Source of the DNA: Candidatus Tayloriibacteriota bacterium
Lineage (GTDB): Bacteria > Patescibacteriota > Minisyncoccia > Phycocordibacterales > PALSA-1337
Assembly (NCBI GenBank): GCA_023269245.1
Contig: JAHFMB010000069.1
Coordinates: 1 to 5,284, forward strand
Direction of reading: 5' to 3'
Length of the DNA stretch: 5,284 nt
Shown here: positions 1-4,784 of the stretch, in pieces
Layout of the letters: each line of letters begins with the position of its first letter
How positions within the stretch are numbered: the first letter of the stretch is position 1
Program-made: the position numbers and the translations under genes
The notes under the pieces: generated by a model
Seen by the model: the letters and a program-made list of their open reading frames with translations, nothing else
Database searches by the model: none
Told to the model about the DNA's origin: nothing

Positions 1-2
1 AA

Positions 3-122
3 CAGATCAACCCTCCGATAAAACGAGAAACCATAAAACGTATGATTGCCTTGAAAAAAGACCTTACTCTCATCATTACTGACTCGAACATGGCGCAGGT
101 CGTCGAACGTCAGACGATGTAG
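3..122 (+). CDS. 3' end of an unrecognised reading frame (partial, ends at UAG)
   Basis: This frame is open from the left edge to a TAG at 120-122 and encodes about 39 residues, ending in VVERQTM. It is the only + frame open across the whole stretch; the other two hit stops at about 19 and 83. An ATG at 42 has no Shine-Dalgarno sequence upstream, so the frame is more likely the tail of a gene that begins outside the window. The stop is followed directly, in the same frame, by the TTG of the next ORF. The two could therefore be one gene split by a nonsense codon, or two adjacent genes. I recognise no domain, and the segment is too short to judge coding potential firmly. Confidence 0.35.
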   Translation, partial: QINPPIKRETIKRMIALKKDLTLIITDSNMAQVVERQTM

Positions 123-458
123 TTGATAAGCAAAGAAATCGTCGCCCACCTCAACAGTCTGGGTGATTTGAAAAAATCAGTGAAATCAATCGCATTCCGA
201 CCGGTAGTGACGGCCCTTGGTGAGGGAAAAATCAAAGTTACCGTTACAGTCGGAGGAAACATGCTCTGCAATCTGCAAACAGATCTCGACGACACGTTGA
301 CGTATTCGGCACATATCGCCGTGAAGGGTATCCCCGCAGCCAAGCTACCCAAGCTTGTAATGGTCATCCTCAAGGACGCTGTGGAAGCCGCCAAATGGCT
401 GGGTCACAAAATCGTCCTAGACTCAGCTTTCCGGGCTGCCCGAAAAACGCCCGCTTGA
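123..458 (+). CDS. Hypothetical protein, 111 aa, TTG start (or continuation of the upstream frame)
   Basis: I do not recognise this protein. It shows no signal peptide and no clear membrane segment. The N-terminal third is Lys-rich and looks helical. The middle looks like beta-strands (IKVTVTVGG around residues 40-48). The C-terminal part is a Lys/Ala-rich helix around KDAVEAAKWLGHK, followed by a basic end. The first possible start, TTG at 123, abuts the preceding in-frame TAG and has no Shine-Dalgarno sequence; the next ATG in frame would remove nearly half of the protein. A + oriented intrinsic terminator 33 nt after the stop supports transcription of this strand and argues against the overlapping minus-strand ORF at 110-394. 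If the UAG at 120-122 is a mutation or a sequencing error, this is the C-terminal part of a longer protein. Confidence 0.5.
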   Translation: MISKEIVAHLNSLGDLKKSVKSIAFRPVVTALGEGKIKVTVTVGGNMLCNLQTDLDDTLTYSAHIAVKGIPAAKLPKLVMVILKDAVEAAKWLGHKIVLDSAFRAARKTPA

Positions 459-491
459 CACTATCCGTGCCGATAAACAAACCGGCTCTTA

Positions 492-519
492 CCGCCGGAC
501 CGGGTTCCGGCGGCTTTTT
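492..519 (+). terminator. Rho-independent terminator after the first ORF
   Basis: A perfect 8-bp GC-rich stem (CCGCCGGA at 492-499 with TCCGGCGG at 506-513) has a 6-nt loop and is followed by CTTTTTATT. The T-run lies only on the + side, so it ends transcription coming from the 123-458 ORF. A short upstream segment, CCGGC at 482-486, can also pair with GCCGG at 494-498 inside the terminator's left arm, giving a weaker competing hairpin. Confidence 0.85.
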
Positions 520-568
520 ATTGTTCAAAACTACACCACAATTAACAGCTTAGGACGTACGAACCTCA

Positions 569-577
569 TGCTATAAT
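569..577 (+). promoter_or_regulatory. Extended -10 promoter for the secreted protein gene
   Basis: TGCTATAAT contains a perfect -10 hexamer (572-577) with the TGn extension. No good -35 element lies 16-18 bp upstream, which extended -10 promoters tolerate. The predicted transcription start is near 584, giving a leader of about 37 nt before the ATG at 621. The site sits just downstream of the terminator at 492-519, as expected for the start of a new transcription unit. Confidence 0.65.
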
Positions 578-620
578 AATTACGCCATTATCATACGGCA
601 TTAATCGTAATTTCGTTCAT

Positions 621-1541
621 ATGAAAAAACACTATTATCTCTACATCGTTGCTATCCTAGCCCTCATAGCAGTTCTCCCCGTCGCTGTGCGCGCCGAAGA
701 AGGGACAGACGACACCGCTACACCACCGCCAGTGACTGGGCAGGTACCACCAGGCACGGTTCCCCCACCTCCACGACCGGGAACATTTGTTCCAAACCTC
801 ATTCGCGAGCAGTTGCGTGGTGGCAAAGCTGAAAATATCCAAAATAACGTCGAACTTCGCAATAAGAACATTCTCGAAAACCGCCGCATCGGCAGCAGCA
901 CGCGTCCTGAGATGCGTCCAGGGCTTAAGCTCGCCTCGTCGACTCGCGCCGAGCGCCGAGAGATTCGCGATGACCGTCGAGAGGAGGTGGGTGATATCCG
1001 CCGCGAAGGACGCGAGGATATGAAAAACGCCTCAAGCTCTGGTGAGCGTAGAGAAATCCGCAAAGATATGCGCATGGATATCTTTAGAATCAGAAAAGAT
1101 GCCATCATCAAACAACTCACTGTTTCTTTAAACAACCTCAAACAGATCCGCGATCGCATTGCTTCACGCATCGAAAAAGCAGCTTCAGAAGGACGTGACA
1201 TGACCAACGCAAAAAGCGCACTTGTCGCTGCAGATGCAAAAATTCTAGTCGCCATCAACGCTGTCGAGGCACTCAAGGCATACACCGCACCAACAGCTAC
1301 TACGACTGCTTCCTCAACTGATCCTATCGTAGATCTCACCAAACCGCGCCAAGTCGGCGACGCCGCAATCAAGGCAGTCAAGGCGGCACACGAAGCACTT
1401 GTTGCCGTGGTTCGCGCCATAGCTCACGCAATGGGTCTTGGCAATAACGCAACGACCACTCCACCAGTCATTCCACCTACCCCAACCTCGACTCCAACGG
1501 GAACAAATCCGGCATCGACGACGGCAACCTCGACCCAGTAG
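621..1541 (+). CDS. Secreted Arg/Glu-rich helical protein with Pro/Thr-rich ends, 306 aa, function unknown
   Basis: The N-terminus is a classic Sec signal peptide: MKKHYY, a hydrophobic core at about residues 8-23, and a likely cleavage site after AVRA (residue 25). A Pro-rich stretch follows (about 35-55). Next comes a highly charged helical segment rich in alternating Arg and Glu/Asp (about 107-160), which contains two copies of ERREIR (111-116 and 142-147). A predicted helical or coiled-coil part runs to about 220, then a short Ala-rich helix (about 245-273), and a Pro/Thr/Ser tail (276-306). There is no C-terminal membrane anchor or LPXTG-like sorting motif, so it is probably released or held non-covalently. 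The ATG at 621 lacks a Shine-Dalgarno sequence but fits the signal peptide and the promoter at 569-577. The 101-aa membrane protein gene follows after 29 nt with no terminator between. I recognise no family; a cell-surface role is inference only. Confidence 0.85.
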   Translation: MKKHYYLYIVAILALIAVLPVAVRAEEGTDDTATPPPVTGQVPPGTVPPPPRPGTFVPNLIREQLRGGKAENIQNNVELRNKNILENRRIGSSTRPEMRPGLKLASSTRAERREIRDDRREEVGDIRREGREDMKNASSSGERREIRKDMRMDIFRIRKDAIIKQLTVSLNNLKQIRDRIASRIEKAASEGRDMTNAKSALVAADAKILVAINAVEALKAYTAPTATTTASSTDPIVDLTKPRQVGDAAIKAVKAAHEALVAVVRAIAHAMGLGNNATTTPPVIPPTPTSTPTGTNPASTTATSTQ

Positions 1542-1554
1542 TTTATTAACAACA

Positions 1555-1560
1555 TATAAT
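1555..1560 (+). promoter_or_regulatory. Perfect -10 hexamer 10 nt before the 1571 start; possible leaderless promoter
   Basis: TATAAT ends 10 nt before the ATG at 1571. Initiation about 7 nt downstream would give a leader of only about 4 nt. No clear -35 element is visible. The gene could also be read through from 621-1541, since no terminator separates the two. Confidence 0.45.
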
Positions 1561-1570
1561 CATCTATCAT

Positions 1571-1876
1571 ATGGACCCTGTTTCACCTCAACCACCAATT
1601 TCGCAGCCAATGCCGGTAAGTACAGCACCCGAGCACAAGAAAGTTGGGCCGATTATCGCTATCCTGATCATCGTCCTTGTCTTGATTGTCGGCGCTCTGT
1701 ACCTTTTTGCATCACGCATCAATCAAGAAGAAGCACCGGTCGATTCGTCTGTTGCAGCTGGAGATACCGCCGCACCTCAGACCGTCACCCCTGTCACGAA
1801 TAGTGCAGACGATGTCAGTTCGCTCGAGTCTGACCTCAATGCATCCAGCAAAGGATTAGACGCGCAAACATTTTAG
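1571..1876 (+). CDS. Small single-pass membrane protein, 101 aa, function unknown
   Basis: A Pro/Ser-rich N-terminal tail (about residues 1-20) leads to EHKK and then one strong transmembrane helix (about 26-47, rich in Ile, Leu and Val). A polar, acidic C-terminal domain of about 50 residues follows. The Lys pair before the helix and the acidic residues after it suggest an inside N-terminus and an outside C-terminus by the positive-inside rule. The tail ends in a segment of the form SADDVSSLESDLNASSKGLD, which looks like a short amphipathic helix. From memory, tails of this acidic D-x-x-S-L-x-x-D-L type recur in small envelope proteins of CPR genomes, but I cannot verify that here. The ATG is preceded by TATCAT and has no Shine-Dalgarno sequence. 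A terminator lies 43 nt after the stop. It may be co-transcribed with the secreted protein upstream, and a joint envelope role is speculative. Confidence 0.75.
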   Translation: MDPVSPQPPISQPMPVSTAPEHKKVGPIIAILIIVLVLIVGALYLFASRINQEEAPVDSSVAAGDTAAPQTVTPVTNSADDVSSLESDLNASSKGLDAQTF

Positions 1877-1918
1877 AGAGTTGCAGACACTGACAAATAG
1901 AGACTAGAAAACAAAAAG

Positions 1919-1938
1919 ACGCCAAAGTGGCGTTTTTT
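1919..1938 (+). terminator. Rho-independent terminator between the membrane protein gene and tig
   Basis: ACGCCA (1919-1924) pairs with TGGCGT (1928-1933) across a 3-nt loop, and TTTTT follows at once. A run of five A at 1913-1917 precedes the stem. It can extend the stem with the T-run, and on the minus strand it would serve as a U-tract. The hairpin rules out the GTG at 1927 as the start of tig, since that start would lie inside the terminator loop. Confidence 0.8.
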
Positions 1939-1944
1939 GTTTTC

Positions 1945-1973
1945 TTGATTCTTGTGTTCTATTCCTGTAGACT
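1945..1973 (+). promoter_or_regulatory. Candidate tig promoter, predicted leaderless or nearly so
   Basis: TTGATT (1945-1950) and TAGACT (1968-1973) are separated by 17 bp, each matching consensus at 4 of 6 positions. Initiation about 7 nt after the -10 would fall at about 1980, directly before the ATG at 1981. Only 42 nt separate the upstream terminator from the ATG, so any promoter for tig must lie here or inside the coding region. The exact hexamers are moderately uncertain. Confidence 0.45.
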
Positions 1974-1980
1974 CCCCTTC

Positions 1981-3057
1981 ATGACTCAAACCACAAAAAC
2001 ATACGAAAAAGCTTCATTAAAGAAGCTCGACAAATCTCGCGTCGAGATTACTGGCGCACTCCCCGCTTCATCGTGGGAAACATATCGTCCACAAGCACTC
2101 AAATATATTAATGAAACTATTACCATTGATGGATTCCGCAAGGGCATGGTTCCTGAAAATATCCTCATCGCTAAGGTCGGACAATCAGCTATTTTGGAAG
2201 AGATGGCCGAACTCGCACTTTCACGCGCGTACCTCGACATTCTGATTGATGAAAAAATTGATGCTATCGGAAAACCTGAGATACGTGTTACCAAACTAGC
2301 ACCAGGCAACCCTCTCGGATTTACTGCCATTACCGCAGTCGTACCTGAAGTTACACTTCCTGACTATACGAAGATAGCCGCCACAGAAATTAAAAAATCA
2401 GACACACAGGATACTAAGGTGTTCGAAAAAGATATTGACGAGGCGATCCTCAAAATCCGACGCCGCCATGCATCGCATGAGAATCATGACCATGACAAGA
2501 TGACTCAGGAAGAGCACGATAAAGCTATTGATGCGAGCATGCCCGAACTCACTGATGCATGGGTAAAAACTCTTGGTGACTTCAATGACATTCCTGATTT
2601 CAGAAACAAACTCTCAGATATGATTAAGGAACAAAAAATTGACAAGGTAAAAGAAAAAGCTCGCATTCGTATTTCAGATGCACTGGCCGATGCTACAACC
2701 GTCGAACTACCGGACATTATGGTCGAGAGCGAACTCGATCGTACGCAGGCACAGTTTACTGCGGATGTCGAGCGCATGGGTGTTAAATTGGATGACTATC
2801 TCAAACATGCAAAAAAGACACTCGAAGAAATTCGAAAGGAATGGAGGCCTCACGCGGAAAAGAAGGCAAAGCTGCAATTGATCTTGAACGAAATCGCCAA
2901 AAAAGAAAAAATTTCTCCGACCAAAAAGGAAATCGAGGAAGAAGTAAGTCACATCGTTGAACACTACAAAGAAGCTGATCGTGAACGCGCCGCTGTGTAT
3001 GCCGAAACCGTACTGACGAATGAAAAAGTCTTTGAATTTTTGGAACAGACCAAGTAA
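1981..3057 (+). CDS. tig: Trigger factor lacking the PPIase domain, 358 aa
   Basis: Trigger factor is the ribosome-bound chaperone that receives nascent chains at the exit tunnel. The N-terminal ribosome-binding domain (about residues 1-118) carries the family signature as GFRKGMVP (51-58). The linker VVPEVTLPDY (120-129) normally leads into the FKBP-type PPIase domain, but that domain is missing. A short charged His-rich segment (H163, H166, H169, H171, H179) runs instead to MPELTDAWVKTLG (187-199), the usual beginning of the C-terminal chaperone arm. That arm continues as long helices, with the family-typical ELPDIMVESELDR at 242-254. The total of 358 aa compares with about 430 in E. coli. 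I chose ATG 1981 over the in-frame GTG at 1927, which lies inside a terminator and would add a hydrophobic stretch foreign to the family. No Shine-Dalgarno sequence is present. The gene forms a single-gene unit, flanked by terminators and convergent with rsmE and clpP. Confidence 0.93.
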   Translation: MTQTTKTYEKASLKKLDKSRVEITGALPASSWETYRPQALKYINETITIDGFRKGMVPENILIAKVGQSAILEEMAELALSRAYLDILIDEKIDAIGKPEIRVTKLAPGNPLGFTAITAVVPEVTLPDYTKIAATEIKKSDTQDTKVFEKDIDEAILKIRRRHASHENHDHDKMTQEEHDKAIDASMPELTDAWVKTLGDFNDIPDFRNKLSDMIKEQKIDKVKEKARIRISDALADATTVELPDIMVESELDRTQAQFTADVERMGVKLDDYLKHAKKTLEEIRKEWRPHAEKKAKLQLILNEIAKKEKISPTKKEIEEEVSHIVEHYKEADRERAAVYAETVLTNEKVFEFLEQTK

Positions 3058-3077
3058 TCAAGCATACAAACGTCCGA

Positions 3078-3109
3078 ACAAAAGCCTCACAATTGAGTGG
3101 GGCTTTTGT
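3078..3109. terminator. Bidirectional terminator between convergent tig and rsmE
   Basis: The stem is 13 bp: ACAAAAGCCTCAC (3078-3090) with GTGGGGCTTTTGT (3097-3109), one G-T wobble on the + strand, and a 6-nt loop AATTGA. The A-rich left arm and T-rich right arm give a U-run at the 3' side on either strand, so one hairpin can serve both the + strand tig transcript and the minus-strand clpP-rsmE transcript. It lies 20 nt after the tig stop and 51 nt after the rsmE stop. Confidence 0.85.
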
Positions 3110-3148
3110 GTGAAACGCTATTGATTAAAAATTATCGCCCCCACACAA

Positions 3149-3166
3149 TGCTAACTGAAATTAGCA
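3149..3166. repeat. Small inverted repeat overlapping the rsmE stop codon
   Basis: TGCTAA (3149-3154) and TTAGCA (3161-3166) form a 6-bp stem around CTGAAA. The right arm includes the rsmE stop codon. No T-run follows on either strand, so it is not a terminator by itself. It may be chance or a minor 3'-end structure. Confidence 0.3.
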
Positions 3167-3880
3167 CCCATTTCCCAACATAGTCAAGGAGAGGGCAGCG
3201 ACGACAGCGGTTTCAGCCCTAAGAACCTGAGCGCCGAGGGAGACGACAGGGACTTTATAGCTGTGAAACATTTCGAGTTCTGCTGGAGACCAGCCGCCTT
3301 CAGGACCAATAAATACAGCGAGGTTGGTATGCTGCTTTGAATATGTGCCCGCATCAAACGCTTCGCCTTCAGTATGAAAGACAACAACAGCAATACCCTT
3401 CTGCATCATCATCTCTAATGATTCCTTCAACGACACAATTGAACCAACTGTAGGTACAGATCCACGACCACTTTGTTCGCTCGCTTCAATAACTATTTTT
3501 TGAAGACGCTCTTCGTTGAGATGTTTCTTTTCGCTACGCTCAGCCATCACCGGAATAATTTCGGTCACGCCAAGTTCAGTTGCCTTCTCGGCAATCCACT
3601 CAAAGGTATCCTTTTTAACCACCGCTGCATACAGTGAAATATGCCGAGTTGGTACGAAACGGCTTGGCGCACTTTTTGTGATAGTAAAAGTAACTGTTTG
3701 TTTATCGTAATCCTGCATCAGAGATTCATAGTCTGTTCCGGAACCATCAAACAAAATAACCGAGTCACCAGACTTCAATCTAAAAACACGCACGAGCTGA
3801 TTGACCAGCTGTTCTGACTGGACGATAATTTCTTTTTTTGAACCAATAGGCTCTGAAATATAAAAGCGGTGAAGTCTCAT
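3161..3880 (-). CDS. rsmE: 16S rRNA (uracil-1498-N3)-methyltransferase RsmE, 239 aa
   Basis: RsmE uses S-adenosylmethionine to methylate N3 of U1498 in 16S rRNA, in the decoding region of the assembled 30S subunit. The N-terminal part (about residues 1-70) is the PUA-like RNA-binding domain, opening with MRLHRFYI. The SPOUT catalytic domain follows. Family motifs are KKDTFEWIAEKATELGV (89-105), the EASEQSGRG segment (132-140), IGPEGGWS (191-198), and LGAQVLRAETA (215-225); the last two form the trefoil-knot SAM site. The length is normal for the family and nothing appears broken. The ATG at 3880 has no Shine-Dalgarno sequence. The gene starts 40 nt after the clpP stop on the same strand with no U-tract terminator between, so it is probably co-transcribed from the clpP promoter. 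It ends before the bidirectional terminator at 3078-3109. Confidence 0.95.
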   Translation of the reverse strand: MRLHRFYISEPIGSKKEIIVQSEQLVNQLVRVFRLKSGDSVILFDGSGTDYESLMQDYDKQTVTFTITKSAPSRFVPTRHISLYAAVVKKDTFEWIAEKATELGVTEIIPVMAERSEKKHLNEERLQKIVIEASEQSGRGSVPTVGSIVSLKESLEMMMQKGIAVVVFHTEGEAFDAGTYSKQHTNLAVFIGPEGGWSPAELEMFHSYKVPVVSLGAQVLRAETAVVAALSLTMLGNGC

Positions 3881-3894
3881 GTGCTTACGACAAA

Positions 3895-3911
3895 GCCGGC
3901 GCTCGGCCGGC
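3895..3911 (-). repeat. GC-only hairpin in the clpP-rsmE spacer
   Basis: GCCGGC (3895-3900) and GCCGGC (3906-3911) form a perfect 6-bp stem around a 5-nt loop, inside the 40-nt gap between clpP and rsmE. No T-run follows on the minus strand (it reads TTTGTCG), so it is unlikely to be a full intrinsic terminator. It could reduce read-through into rsmE or protect the clpP 3' end; either role is inference. Confidence 0.45.
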
Positions 3912-3920
3912 CGTATCTAA

Positions 3921-4505
3921 TTACTGTTTCTTGCCGGTAACAACCGCATCGATAATGCCATATTTCTTTGCCTCATCGGCATCCATGTAGTAATCACGAT
4001 CAATATCCTTTTCAACCTTTGAGAGAGTCTGCCCGCAATTTTTTGCCATAATTTTTGCAAGTCGTTCGCGGAGTTTAATCATCTGCTTCGCGCGAATCTC
4101 AACATCAGTTGCCTGACCTTCTGCCCCACCCAATGGCTGATGGATCATGATCTCTGAGTTCGGCAATGCAAAACGTTTACCCTTTGTCCCGGCCGAAAGC
4201 AGCCATGCGCCACCCGAAGCCGCCATACCGACACAGACTGTCGAGACATCATTCTTAATATGATTGATGGTATCGATCATCGCTAATGTCGCAGATGCCG
4301 ATCCGCCCGGGGAGTTGATATACAGCTGGATGTCCTTCTTCGGATCCTCAGATTGCAAGAACAGAAGTTGGGCAATGATGAGGTTTGCCACATTGTCATC
4401 GATCGGGCCTCCCAAAAAAACGATGTTTTCCTTGAGGAGGCGCGAATAGATGTCGTACGCACGCTCGCCGAATGATGATTTTTCAATAACTGTTGGAATA
4501 AGCAT
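3921..4505 (-). CDS. clpP: ATP-dependent Clp protease proteolytic subunit ClpP, 194 aa
   Basis: ClpP forms a double-heptamer serine protease chamber that degrades proteins fed by Clp ATPases such as ClpX. The catalytic triad is complete: S97 in GMAAS, H122 in MIHQP, and D171 in DRDYYMD. Other hallmarks are [12 protein letters not shown] (13-24), FLGGPIDD (30-37), YINSPGGS (62-69), and the ending [13 protein letters not shown] (176-188). The N-terminus [18 protein letters not shown] begins where mature ClpP normally begins, so there is no long propeptide. One oddity is that the residue after the catalytic Ser is Gly (SGGAWLL) where most family members have Met (SMGAFLL). ATG 4505 fits the family's N-terminus and lies about 23 nt after the predicted transcription start. 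The gene is followed by rsmE in the same direction and diverges from rny. No clp ATPase gene lies in the window. Confidence 0.97.
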   Translation of the reverse strand: MLIPTVIEKSSFGERAYDIYSRLLKENIVFLGGPIDDNVANLIIAQLLFLQSEDPKKDIQLYINSPGGSASATLAMIDTINHIKNDVSTVCVGMAASGGAWLLSAGTKGKRFALPNSEIMIHQPLGGAEGQATDVEIRAKQMIKLRERLAKIMAKNCGQTLSKVEKDIDRDYYMDADEAKKYGIIDAVVTGKKQ

Positions 4506-4534
4506 GGTGGTGTATCGATTAAAAGTAGGTCTAC

Positions 4535-4563
4535 AATATACCTTTTATTAGACAAAATGTCAA
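4535..4563 (-). promoter_or_regulatory. Near-consensus sigma-70-type promoter of clpP-rsmE
   Basis: On the minus strand, TTGACA (4558-4563) is a perfect -35, followed by a 17-bp spacer and TATATT (4535-4540) as the -10. The predicted start is near 4528, giving a leader of about 23 nt without a Shine-Dalgarno sequence. A short inverted repeat, GACA-AAA-TGTC at 4551-4561, overlaps the -35 and could be an operator. No CtsR-like heptad repeat or CIRCE element is visible. Confidence 0.85.
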
Positions 4564-4595
4564 AATCAACCCTCTTGACCACGTAAAGTAAAACC

Positions 4596-4624
4596 TTGCG
4601 AAATTGCGCGATACGGTATATTAT
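4596..4624 (+). promoter_or_regulatory. rny: Candidate rny promoter
   Basis: TTGCGA (4596-4601), a 17-bp spacer and TATTAT (4619-4624) match consensus at 4 and 5 of 6 positions. Transcription would begin near 4631, leaving a leader of about 154 nt before the rny ATG. The overlapping TATATT at 4617-4622 is an alternative -10, with a 15-bp spacer. The site diverges from the clpP promoter, with the two -35 elements about 32 bp apart. Confidence 0.5.
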
Positions 4625-4784
4625 GCAGGTGTTACCAATTTTAAATTTGATACCGCTTTTTACGGAATTCAGTGAAACCAAACTTATGAATAGACTTATG
4701 AACATAGCCATTCCGCACACGACTCTGGCACACACTCATACGTTCCTCTCACCCTAGTTCCGGGAAGGCGGGTCTACACCGCAT
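4625..4784 (+). other. rny leader region without a clear gene
   Basis: This stretch holds no ORF I would call a gene. It contains a 23-codon frame (4686-4757, beginning MNRLMN, ending at TAG) with no Shine-Dalgarno sequence, a small palindrome TTCC-G-GGAA at 4758-4766, and a weak 4-bp GCGG/CCGC stem (4768-4771 with 4779-4782) that ends two bases before the rny ATG. Any regulatory role as an untranslated leader is speculative. Confidence 0.35.

Noticed and set aside
110..394. Minus-strand ORF (94 aa) opposite the first ORF
   Set aside because: The terminator at 492-519 is oriented for the + strand, and no minus-strand promoter or family resemblance supports this frame.
641..1420. Long minus-strand ORF (259 aa) opposite the secreted protein gene
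   Set aside because: It is antisense to a gene with a clear signal peptide, promoter and typical domain layout. Its Ser/Arg-rich translation is what the reverse of an Arg/Glu/Ala-rich frame gives.
1438..1803. + strand ORF (121 aa) spanning the gap between the secreted and membrane protein genes
   Set aside because: It is out of frame with both well-supported genes and gives a Cys/Arg/His-rich translation without domain features.
1927..1980. Upstream GTG start for tig adding 18 residues
   Set aside because: The GTG lies in the loop of an intrinsic terminator, and the added residues come from its T-run. ATG 1981 matches the trigger factor family's N-terminus.
3895..3911. Spacer hairpin as a clpP terminator
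   Set aside because: The stem is GC-rich but no U-run follows on the minus strand, so it is listed only as a hairpin.
4283..4735. Minus-strand ORF (150 aa) overlapping clpP and its promoter
   Set aside because: It runs in another frame through clpP and across a near-consensus promoter, and resembles no family.
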